From Oscillospiraceae bacterium (lineage in GTDB: Bacteria > Bacillota > Clostridia > Oscillospirales > UBA929), in the NCBI GenBank assembly GCA_009777435.1, contig WRLW01000023.1, positions 1 to 11,963 on the forward strand: a stretch of DNA of 11,963 bases, given 5' to 3'. The first letter of the stretch is position 1; each line of letters begins with the position of its first letter. The position numbers and the translations under genes were made by a program. Below the pieces are notes generated by a model that saw only the letters and a list, made by a program, of their open reading frames with translations, ran no database searches and was not told where the DNA came from. Below are positions 1 through 5,858 of the stretch, piece by piece.

Positions 1-429
1 CAGGCGCGCCTCCAGCTCTTCCAGATGGCGGCGCGCGCGCACCGGCTCGCCCGCCGAACGCGGAAGCTTGCCGTGATGCCCCGCCCTGAGCCGCGCGCTG
101 CCATACAGCCGGTTCAGAAACCCGTCGAGCAGCGGGGCGAAATGCGCGTAGCAATTGGAACACCCCATGCGCCCGGAGCCCTTTATCTGCGCGGGCGTGC
201 GCCCGCAGACCGGACAGCGGGCGCCGTCCGGCGCTTTGGCGCGCGGGGCCGCCGCGCCGGTACTCTCGGGAAAATGAAGCCCCGAAAACGGCCATGAGCT
301 GCCCGGAACATCCAGCGCGACCTCGCACGCGCAAGCGGCGCAAAGGCCAAGCTCCCGCCGGTCGCCGCCGATTTCAATGCTGTAGTGGAAATTTGCCTCC
401 TTGCCGCCGCACTTCTCACATTTCAACAT
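1..429 (-). CDS. mcsA: McsA, zinc-binding activator of the McsB arginine kinase (partial, C-terminus beyond left edge)
   Basis: The minus frame gives 143 residues from an ATG at 429 and is still open at the window edge. Visible cysteine pairs are C4-x2-C7, C30-x2-C33 (with C35), C72-x2-C75 and C90-x2-C93. The stretch CPVCGRTPAQIKGSGRMGC and the later HHGKLPRS match the McsA pattern. In the family, McsA binds zinc through these pairs, activates the protein-arginine kinase McsB, and helps inactivate CtsR and feed proteins to ClpCP. The C-terminal UVR motif would lie past the edge; the final visible helix (RRHLEELEARL) is its likely beginning. The gene starts 9 nt after the ctsR stop, and its AAGGGG ribosome site overlaps that stop, so the two are co-transcribed and probably translationally coupled. 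By family precedent mcsB and clpC should follow, but they are not in this window. Confidence 0.9.
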   Translation of the reverse strand, partial: MLKCEKCGGKEANFHYSIEIGGDRRELGLCAACACEVALDVPGSSWPFSGLHFPESTGAAAPRAKAPDGARCPVCGRTPAQIKGSGRMGCSNCYAHFAPLLDGFLNRLYGSARLRAGHHGKLPRSAGEPVRARRHLEELEARL

Positions 430-438
430 AACCACCCC

Positions 439-885
439 TTAAACTATCGTCTGCAAAAGGCACCGCTTCAAAATGGACGCGCGCGCCTCATCGCGGCAGC
501 CGGAGGGCACGGGCCGCAAGGCGTTGTTATCCACGGCGGCGGCCATCACCGCGCATATCTCATCCGGCAGAACGGAGCTCAGATTTTGCAAAAGCGCCGC
601 CGCCGTGAGCGCGTCAACGCGTGAACCCAAAGCGTTGATGGTGTGCATGACAAGCGCGTCGCGCCCGGACAGGACGCGCGAGATGCGGATATACCCGCCG
701 CCGCCGCGCCGGCTTACCACAAGATAACCATGCTCAGGCGTAAAGCGCGTCGAGATCACATAATTTATCTGGCTCGGCGCGCAGCTGAACTGCTGCGCGA
801 TATCGACGCGCTGAAGCTCAAGAATACCTTCCGAATCCTCCAAAGCGCCGCGTATGTATTGCGCTATTATATCGGACAGACCCAT
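439..885 (-). CDS. ctsR: CtsR, transcriptional repressor of class III heat-shock genes
   Basis: A 148-residue protein, close to the usual CtsR length. The N-terminal winged helix-turn-helix (about residues 1-70) contains SQINYVISTRFTPEHGY and the glycine-rich wing RRGGGGYIRI (residues 59-68), which is the family signature; an arginine in this wing contacts DNA and is the known target of McsB. Residues from about 75 to 148 form the C-terminal dimerisation domain. The ATG at 885 has an AAAGGAG ribosome site 7-8 nt upstream. CtsR represses clp and ctsR operons by binding tandem heptads, and two such sites flank the promoter immediately upstream, so autoregulation is expected. It is first in an operon with mcsA. 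The identification is secure from the wing motif, neighbour and operator together. Confidence 0.96.
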   Translation of the reverse strand: MGLSDIIAQYIRGALEDSEGILELQRVDIAQQFSCAPSQINYVISTRFTPEHGYLVVSRRGGGGYIRISRVLSGRDALVMHTINALGSRVDALTAAALLQNLSSVLPDEICAVMAAAVDNNALRPVPSGCRDEARASILKRCLLQTIV

Positions 886-940
886 GACGCGCTCCTTTCG
901 CCGGCCGCCGCCCTGACGGTATTAAAGGGATCTAAGCCGG

Positions 941-957
941 CCTGACCATCTCTGACC
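941..957 (-). promoter_or_regulatory. Second CtsR-box-like site, over the ctsR transcription start
   Basis: On the minus strand the site reads GGTCAGA-GAT-GGTCAGG, two direct heptads with a 3-nt spacer. The CtsR consensus is RGTCAAA-NAN-RGTCAAA, so both half-sites carry G instead of the second-last or last A positions. It lies just downstream of the -10 box, where binding would block initiation. It is weaker than the upstream site and is called from its spacing and position. Confidence 0.6.
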
Positions 958-959
958 AT

Positions 960-988
960 ATAATAGCACAGGCGTTATCGCGTGTCAA
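960..988 (-). promoter_or_regulatory. Sigma-A promoter of the ctsR operon
   Basis: On the minus strand a perfect -35 TTGACA (983-988) is separated by 17 nt from a -10 TATTAT (960-965). The predicted start is near 953, giving a leader of about 70 nt before ctsR. The near-consensus boxes imply a strong promoter kept off by CtsR. Confidence 0.82.
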
Positions 989-995
989 CATTAAA

Positions 996-1012
996 TTTGA
1001 CTATTTTTGACC
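996..1012 (-). promoter_or_regulatory. CtsR operator upstream of the -35 box
   Basis: On the minus strand the site reads GGTCAAA-AAT-AGTCAAA, a full match to the CtsR tandem-heptad consensus (RGTCAAA-NAN-RGTCAAA). It ends 7 bp upstream of the -35 box of the ctsR promoter. Confidence 0.85.
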
Positions 1013-1213
1013 ATTGCCCGTTGTTACTGCGTGTCCCCCCGAATTTTTATCCGTCCGCTTGGCGGCGGAGCTGAAGCGGTCGGGGTGAGGGGTGGTGCCG
1101 CGCATATCGGAAAGCGCGGCGTTAAATTCGGAGGCGGCCTCCATATCCGTCTGAGCCCGGCGTTTTGGGGAAGCGTTCATGACGCGGCGCAACCTTTCAT
1201 TTTTGGTTTTCAA
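1001..1213 (-). CDS. Possible small hypothetical ORF upstream of ctsR (doubtful)
   Basis: An open frame of 70 codons from a TTG at 1213, or 59 codons from an ATG at 1180, ends at a TAG inside the upstream CtsR operator. In its first two thirds third positions are mostly G or C, as in the neighbouring real genes, and the N-terminal half is charged and could be helical (ERLRRVMNASPKRRAQTDME). Against it, no ribosome site is well placed for either start, the C-terminal third is low in information (SGGHAVTTGNGQK), and I recognise no family. It may be a decayed gene end or chance. It is reported because it is the only frame between the ctsR and DUF1292 promoters that looks even partly coding. Confidence 0.2.
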   Translation of the reverse strand: MKTKNERLRRVMNASPKRRAQTDMEAASEFNAALSDMRGTTPHPDRFSSAAKRTDKNSGGHAVTTGNGQK

Positions 1214-1258
1214 ATCATTATCCCACGCCTTAGCCCGAAATATTCATGCCGAAACAGC

Positions 1259-1287
1259 TTGCATTTGACGCTGATATCCGATATAAT
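1259..1287 (+). promoter_or_regulatory. Promoter of the DUF1292 gene
   Basis: A -35 TTGCAT (1259-1264) is followed after 17 nt by a perfect -10 TATAAT (1282-1287). The predicted start is near 1294, about 27 nt before the ATG at 1321. This rules out the more upstream ATG at 1246 as the usual start. Confidence 0.65.
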
Positions 1288-1320
1288 GCAGAGCATGATA
1301 GCGGGAAAGGCGGCGTTGTT

Positions 1321-1626
1321 ATGAATCAGGATTTCGGCAGTGATTTTATTACCCTGACCGACGATGACGGGCAGGAATATGAGCTTGAGCAGCTTGACGT
1401 TCTTGAACACGAGGGCGTGACTTATATGGCTTTCATACCCGCGGACGCGGATATGGACAGCGAGGAGATTGACTTTATAATACTCAAGGCGTCCGAGGAG
1501 GACGGCGAGGAAATTTTGGTAACGCTGGACTCCGACGAGGAGATGGAAAGGATATACGAGCTGTTCATGGCGCACATGGACGAGCTTGACGGCGAGGACT
1601 GCGACCATTGCCCCGGCTGCCGTTAA
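1321..1626 (+). CDS. DUF1292 (YrzB-like) small acidic protein
   Basis: A 101-residue, very acidic protein. The core ITLTDDDGQEYELEQLDVLE followed by YMAFIP, then IIL and an EEMERIYELF helix, matches the DUF1292 family (B. subtilis YrzB and relatives), which has no established function. The start at 1321 is chosen because a GGAAAGG ribosome site lies about 10 nt upstream and a promoter at 1259-1287 sits between it and the earlier in-frame ATG. The C-terminus is unusual: it ends in CDHCPGC (C94, C97, C100), a CxxCxxC arrangement that could bind a metal. In many Firmicutes the family is encoded beside ruvX; here ruvX is about 4.5 kb away on the other strand. The SLH gene follows after 40 nt with no terminator between, so co-transcription is likely. 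Confidence 0.85.
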   Translation: MNQDFGSDFITLTDDDGQEYELEQLDVLEHEGVTYMAFIPADADMDSEEIDFIILKASEEDGEEILVTLDSDEEMERIYELFMAHMDELDGEDCDHCPGCR

Positions 1627-1666
1627 CGCGCCGGTGATGATATATTGATAATGGAGGGTTCGGCTT

Positions 1667-4540
1667 ATGAAATTCAGCAGAATACTCGCCGTTGTGATTA
1701 CGGTCGCGATTGCCGCGCAAGTCGCGTCAACCAACGTCCTCGCGTATGTTCCGACACCGGCGCGTACAACGGTGTCGGTTCAGTTTGTTATCTCGGACTT
1801 ATATAAGATAATCGGCGCGCGCGTCCCGGCCGGGCATACCGTCGCCGACGTGAGGGACTCGTCCGGCGCGCGTCCCGCTAAGGAATACGCCGCGGCGGTT
1901 TCATACGCCCGGAGCCAGGGCTGGCTGCCGGACGTGATTCCGTCCTTCACATCCGTCGCCACTGTGGAGTTTGCCCTTAAGGTCAGCATGGCAATCATGG
2001 GCTACAGAAACATACACACAAAACAGCCCGCCGAGCTCAACGCCGCCCGCGGCGCGCTGTTCGCCGCAATCGCCAAGGAGGGCTTAGACGGGGCGGCCCT
2101 TTCCCAAAGCCTTACGCCCGCCTCCTACGACAGCATAATCGGGGCCTATGAGCGGCAGCGGATTCCCATAATAATGGGCTCGCAGGCATACGGGGCGTAT
2201 GGCGGCAAGGAACTGAGCAAGGCGGTATTCTTGTTTGACATGATAATCGGCTCACGGGAGATAAACGATGGCTATAAGGCTTATAAGGCCAACGCCTGTT
2301 TGGGTCTTGGGCAAATTTACTCGATGGTTGATTATATGATGTACGAAAAGTCCTATGAGCTTTTCCAGCAATGTATAAGGCTGAACCCGTCGGGTTCTTT
2401 TGGCGCGCGGGCAGAGAGCGATATGGACGCTCTGCCCGACTTCGCGCTCAGCAGGACATATAAAACCCAGGACGCCGTTACTTATCAGGATTTCGTGGCC
2501 ATGACGCAGCACTATATGTTCTACCAAAGGCAGACGGGCGACACGCTCTCGACCGATACCGCCGACGCGAAGGGCAATCAGCCGGCCGCCTATGCGGCGG
2601 CGGCCGTACACTTGGCCGGGCCGGGCAGCTCGCGCGAGTATTACATAACCAAGCCCACGTCCTGGAACGACCCCGTGCCGCGCTGGTGGGCGGCGGAGTA
2701 TATATGCAAGATGCGCGGCTCTTATAACTTCTCCCTTGTAAACATATACCCCTATGAGGACACCTACGATTATCCGGCGGACACGCGCATGTACCTGTCC
2801 CGCGCCATAGAGCTGGGGTGGCTTTATGAGAAATCGGCTAACGAGGCGGATCCCCGAGGTACAATAAAGCGCGGCGAGGTATATGAGCTTACGCGCAGGA
2901 TGTACAATCCGGCCGCGCCTGAGTTCGAGGCGCGCCCGAACGGTCTCGCGCCGAAGGTACACGCCTATTACACGGCGGTGCTGGGAGCGGACAACGACTT
3001 GGGTGTATTCGCGCGGTCTAAGGCCGACATGGTTACGTTTTTGTTCACCTGGTTTGAAAAACCGAGCGGTAGCCGGTTGTCTAAGGAGGGCACGCAGGTA
3101 TTGGCGTCCTTATTCACGGAGGATACGGAGTATACGCGTTTCAGGCTCGACGCCATCAAGGCGGCGGCGCAGGCGGACTGTGAAACCTACTATGCCTTTT
3201 CTATAAATAACGCCGCCGCCGGCTTCAAGGATTCATGGGATTACCTTATCTCTCTTATAAAAGACGATTCAAAGCTTGCCGCCCTTTGCTCGGATATTGT
3301 GAAAATATGCGGGAAATACGGCTTTGACGGCGTGAACCTCGGGCTTGAGTTTATAGGCAGGGATGTGCCCATAACCACCGAACAGCACACCAAGCTCGCC
3401 AAGGCCCTGTCAAACGCCCTGCGCAAGGAGGGTCTTAAGCTTATAATTTCGGTGGGCGCCGTGCCCAGAGACGCCGAAACGCTCCAGCCCGGCATGTTTT
3501 ATGACTACACGGCGCTGGGGATGGCCGCCGATTATGTCCATTTGCTGACTTATGACGACACCTCGGTGTCAAGGTATGGAGATACCGGGGTACCGGGCGC
3601 GGTGTCCGGCTTAGAGCGCATGACCCGCTGTATTAAATACGCCCTGTACCAGATACCCCGCGAGAAGCTGCTCGTTGGCTTCGGAACGTATGCCATCGAC
3701 TACACCCTCAACACAAAAACCGCCGAAAATATCACGCGCAAGGAAGCGGACGCCCGCCTTTCAAAGCAGGGCGCGGCGCCGTCGGAGCCGCGGATACTGA
3801 ATGACCACGGCGAGGACGGCCCTTACAGGGAATACACCGACGGGCAGAAACGCCGGCATCATCTTGCCTTTGATACAAAGGAGAGCTTCGCGCGGAGGAT
3901 GCAAATGGTCTATGACCTCGGCATGGGCGGCGTTTCCTATTACTGGATAGGCTCTGAAAACAGCGACTTTAACGCCGCGCTCAACGATGTTTTCAATAAA
4001 AAATACGCCCGTCCGGTCAGCGAGGCCGACAGCTTGGCGCGGGCTGATTTGACAAAGGCCATAGCGCTTGGCTTCGTGCCGGATTATCTTCAGAGCGCGT
4101 ATACCGCGAACATTACGCGGGGCGAGCTTTTCGATTTGCTTCGCGGCGTCGCCGAAAAAGCGGGCAAGGACACGTCCTATGAACAGGGCCAGTCGTTTTC
4201 CGACAGCGCGGCGCCCGCCGCTTTGTGGGCCAAAAAGGCCGGTATAACGACAACGGATTACGGCAAACCCATTTCGCCGCTCAGAGCCATATCACGTCAG
4301 GAGACAGCCGTTACAATAGCGAGGATGGCCAGCCTGCTTTTCGGCAAAAAGCTTGACGGCGCGCCTCAAGCCCCCTACAGTGACCAAAGCAGTATAGCCG
4401 GCTGGGCCGCCAAGGAAGTAAACTACGTCTCCTCCATAGGCGTTATGTCCGGCTCAAGCGCCGGTTTCAATCCGCATGGTATACTGTCGCGCCAAGAGGC
4501 AATAATAATAGCCATGCGATTCTTGGAAGCAATGAAATAG
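1667..4540 (+). CDS. Secreted SLH-domain protein with a GH18-like domain (altered catalytic motif)
   Basis: A 957-residue secreted protein. Residues 1-26 form a signal peptide (basic start, hydrophobic core, VLA before YVP). Residues about 33-115 resemble a divergent SLH repeat, about 190-240 look like a TPR-type helical segment, and another SLH-like stretch lies near 365-415. Residues about 440-775 form a GH18-type barrel: strand-4 motif FDGVNLGLE (553-561), strand-6 LLTYDD with Y629, and strand-8 YYWIGSE with W760. The GH18 motif is DxxDxDxE; here D554 and the acid E561 remain but the two other aspartates are N557 and G559, so hydrolysis may be weak or absent. Three SLH repeats close the protein (about 783-832, 840-893, 898-957), implying attachment to secondary cell-wall polymer. 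Relatives include spore-cortex and cell-wall GH18 proteins such as YaaH or SleL, which also carry N at the middle position. The ribosome site GGAGGG is 8 nt before the ATG. Substrate is unknown. Confidence 0.85.
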   Translation: MKFSRILAVVITVAIAAQVASTNVLAYVPTPARTTVSVQFVISDLYKIIGARVPAGHTVADVRDSSGARPAKEYAAAVSYARSQGWLPDVIPSFTSVATVEFALKVSMAIMGYRNIHTKQPAELNAARGALFAAIAKEGLDGAALSQSLTPASYDSIIGAYERQRIPIIMGSQAYGAYGGKELSKAVFLFDMIIGSREINDGYKAYKANACLGLGQIYSMVDYMMYEKSYELFQQCIRLNPSGSFGARAESDMDALPDFALSRTYKTQDAVTYQDFVAMTQHYMFYQRQTGDTLSTDTADAKGNQPAAYAAAAVHLAGPGSSREYYITKPTSWNDPVPRWWAAEYICKMRGSYNFSLVNIYPYEDTYDYPADTRMYLSRAIELGWLYEKSANEADPRGTIKRGEVYELTRRMYNPAAPEFEARPNGLAPKVHAYYTAVLGADNDLGVFARSKADMVTFLFTWFEKPSGSRLSKEGTQVLASLFTEDTEYTRFRLDAIKAAAQADCETYYAFSINNAAAGFKDSWDYLISLIKDDSKLAALCSDIVKICGKYGFDGVNLGLEFIGRDVPITTEQHTKLAKALSNALRKEGLKLIISVGAVPRDAETLQPGMFYDYTALGMAADYVHLLTYDDTSVSRYGDTGVPGAVSGLERMTRCIKYALYQIPREKLLVGFGTYAIDYTLNTKTAENITRKEADARLSKQGAAPSEPRILNDHGEDGPYREYTDGQKRRHHLAFDTKESFARRMQMVYDLGMGGVSYYWIGSENSDFNAALNDVFNKKYARPVSEADSLARADLTKAIALGFVPDYLQSAYTANITRGELFDLLRGVAEKAGKDTSYEQGQSFSDSAAPAALWAKKAGITTTDYGKPISPLRAISRQETAVTIARMASLLFGKKLDGAPQAPYSDQSSIAGWAAKEVNYVSSIGVMSGSSAGFNPHGILSRQEAIIIAMRFLEAMK

Positions 4541-4606
4541 TTACTTCTGCTAAATCACAAGGCAAGAGCATTTACTAATAAACAATAGCGTCTGTTTATG
4601 CAATCT

Positions 4607-4681
4607 GCGGACGCGCAATGCGCGCCCCTACGCAGGAAAACCATCATATGGAGGTCGTAGGGGCGGCCATTGGCCGTCCGC
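4607..4681. repeat. Imperfect 26-bp inverted repeat built of nested palindromes
   Basis: Arms at 4607-4632 and 4656-4681 are reverse complements at 22 of 26 positions, around a 23-nt spacer. All four mismatches lie in the inner part, where the left arm has the self-palindrome GCGC-AAT-GCGC and the right arm GGCC-AAT-GGCC. Each arm can therefore fold alone, or the two can pair with each other. The outer parts (GCGGAC and GCCCCTACG) are identical. It has the look of a palindromic intergenic repeat of REP or MITE type, but only this copy is visible. It lies 66 bp after the SLH gene stop, with no long T-run behind it, so it is not a standard intrinsic terminator. Confidence 0.7.
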
Positions 4682-4730
4682 GCCCTCTTAAAAAGGTAAA
4701 TGCGCTTGCCCTGTGTAAAACAGGAAATTG

Positions 4731-4759
4731 TTGATTTTCCTTAAGGGCCGTGTTATTAT
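4731..4759 (+). promoter_or_regulatory. Promoter of the 6S-like RNA
   Basis: A -35 TTGATT (4731-4736) is separated by 17 nt from a -10 TATTAT (4754-4759), placing the start near 4766. It is followed by structured non-coding sequence and a strong terminator, as expected for a stand-alone RNA gene. Confidence 0.7.
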
Positions 4760-4765
4760 AAAGCA

Positions 4766-4970
4766 TAGACAGCTCCTGCTTGGTACGTGACGGATCCGTT
4801 TTAAACCCACATTTTTACTATGGGATTCCGTATTTCGCGGTTGTTTGCAGGCCTCCCGGCGTGCGCCATACGTTGGACGTTGGAAGCAGTAATATCGTGA
4901 ATAGGTTGCCCACCTGCGTGAGCGTGCAGGTTATATTGCGGGTTTGCACGGCCGAAGCGGGGCTGAATTT
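4766..4970 (+). ncRNA. ssrS: Probable 6S RNA (Firmicutes type)
   Basis: About 205 nt between a good promoter and a strong terminator, with no supportable protein on this strand. The ends pair (4771-4779 with 4957-4964, one bulged U), giving a closing stem. Internal hairpins include CCCA/UGGG (4806-4809 with 4821-4824) enclosed by ACGGA/UCCGU (4790-4794 with 4827-4831), and ACCUGC/GCAGGU (4912-4917 with 4926-4931) enclosed by GUAAUAU/AUAUUGC. Size, rod-like end pairing, and the order of elements, including CGCGGUUG and a hairpin inside the 3' half followed by GCGGGU and ACGGC, resemble 6S RNA as known from E. coli and Firmicutes. 6S RNA mimics an open promoter and sequesters sigma-70-type RNA polymerase. 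The identification rests on remembered family patterns, not a covariance search; another structured RNA such as the raiA motif is the main alternative. Confidence 0.68.
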
Positions 4971-4971
4971 T

Positions 4972-5364
4972 TCAAACCGTACGAGGGGGTTCGTCCCCCT
5001 CGTTTTTTTCGTTTTGGCGAAACGAGACCCACAGCTCCCTTACGCCCATTACTATCAGCAGGCCGCCAAACGCCGGTCTGAGCAGCGTGTCGCCGGCAAA
5101 GCGCGAGAGATACGCCGCCGCGCCGGCCGTCAGAAGCCCCGAAAGCGCGGCCGGCCAAAGCACGGGAAACTCTATAAGCCCGCGCCGGATATACCGCAGC
5201 AGCGCGCCGGCCGCGACCGGCAGGAAATACAGCAGGTTTATACCCTGGGCGGCCGACTGCGGCACGGAGGAGAACATGGTCAGGTAAAGCACCAGCAGCG
5301 CGCCGCCGCCCACGCCCCATGACGACAGCGCCCCCGCCAGCAGACCGGCTATTATGGCCGTCAT
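4972..5364 (-). CDS. Half-size TauE/SafE (TSUP) family membrane protein, second of a pair
   Basis: A 130-residue hydrophobic protein with about four membrane segments. The N-terminal stretch AGALSSWGVGGGALLVLYLT, followed by AAQGINLLYFLPVAAGALLRY, is typical of a DUF81 half of the TauE/SafE family, putative exporters of sulfite or other small anions and sulfur compounds. Full-length members are about 250 residues with two such halves, so this and its upstream neighbour probably form a two-subunit version. The ATG at 5364 comes 2 nt after the neighbour's stop, with a GCGGGG ribosome site inside the neighbour's last codons. The last 13 codons or so, giving the polar tail NEKNEGDEPPRTV after the final membrane segment, are encoded by the antisense side of the 6S-like RNA terminator. 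Substrate cannot be read from the sequence. Confidence 0.85.
   Translation of the reverse strand: MTAIIAGLLAGALSSWGVGGGALLVLYLTMFSSVPQSAAQGINLLYFLPVAAGALLRYIRRGLIEFPVLWPAALSGLLTAGAAAYLSRFAGDTLLRPAFGGLLIVMGVRELWVSFRQNEKNEGDEPPRTV
4981..5009 (+). terminator. Intrinsic terminator of the 6S-like RNA
   Basis: A perfect 9-bp stem (4981-4989 with 4995-5003, ACGAGGGGG against CCCCCUCGU) has a 5-nt loop and runs into seven Ts (5003-5009). It lies wholly inside the 3' end of the convergent TauE/SafE-like gene on the minus strand. The reverse strand lacks a T-run after the stem, so termination is expected only in the plus direction. Confidence 0.9.
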
Positions 5365-5366
5365 AT

Positions 5367-5738
5367 CTACGAACCCCGCTTAATCAGGCCCAGCATATGA
5401 AGGCCGCCGTATATCATAAACGCCGCCAGCGCGCGCGACAGCCACTTGACGGGTATCCTCTCAAACAGCGCGCCGCCCGCCAGACCGCCGCAAAGACCGC
5501 CCAGCAGATAGGGCCACGCCGTTTGCATCGGGAGCTGGCCGCGCGCGTAGTAAAAGGCGGCCGACAGCGCGCACAGAGGCGCTACCGTCGCCACCGACGT
5601 GGCGAGCGCGCGGCGCCGGGGCAGCTTGAGCCACGCGGCGTAGATCGGGACGAGGAACAGCCCCGCGCCCGCGCCGAGGAAGCCGTTGACAAAACCGGCG
5701 AGGCCGCCGGCCAGCATAGCTTTTTGACGTATCGACAT
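5367..5738 (-). CDS. Half-size TauE/SafE (TSUP) family membrane protein, first of a pair
   Basis: A 123-residue hydrophobic protein. The N-terminal motif GGLAGFVNGFLGAGAGLFLV followed by the conserved ALATSVATVAP segment is a DUF81 half, with about four membrane segments and a positively charged C-terminus (IKRGS). It matches the first half of canonical TauE/SafE anion exporters; the following gene supplies the second half, so the two likely assemble as a heteromer. The ATG at 5738 is preceded by a GGGGAG ribosome site about 7 nt upstream. A terminator-like hairpin lies 46 nt upstream of the start, and I find no convincing promoter between it and the gene, so expression may depend on read-through from ruvX or on a weak promoter I cannot see. 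Confidence 0.87.
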   Translation of the reverse strand: MSIRQKAMLAGGLAGFVNGFLGAGAGLFLVPIYAAWLKLPRRRALATSVATVAPLCALSAAFYYARGQLPMQTAWPYLLGGLCGGLAGGALFERIPVKWLSRALAAFMIYGGLHMLGLIKRGS

Positions 5739-5783
5739 GTTTATCTCCCCAAAAACCGGCGTTTCCGCTCGTGAATACCGATT

Positions 5784-5815
5784 AAATAAAAATGGAGGGG
5801 GCCGCCGCCCTCTCC
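5784..5815 (-). terminator. Intrinsic terminator downstream of ruvX
   Basis: On the minus strand an 8-bp stem with one mismatch (GGAGAGGG against CCCCCTCC, loop CGGCGG) is followed by ATTTTTATTT. It would end ruvX transcription about 120 nt past the stop codon. On the plus strand no T-run follows. Because it also precedes the TauE/SafE pair in the same direction, it could act as an attenuator for them. Confidence 0.7.
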
Positions 5816-5858
5816 GGTTATTGTGCGCTCAGTATGGGGAGATAATACAATAGTTACA

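Noticed and set aside
1246..1320. N-terminal extension of the DUF1292 protein from an upstream ATG
   Set aside because: The extension covers the promoter boxes and is not part of the family; the ATG at 1321 has its own ribosome site.
4780..5322. Plus-strand open frame of 180 codons across the 6S-like RNA and the exporter gene
   Set aside because: It crosses a strong terminator, has no recognisable protein features, and its second half is antisense to a clear membrane-protein gene.
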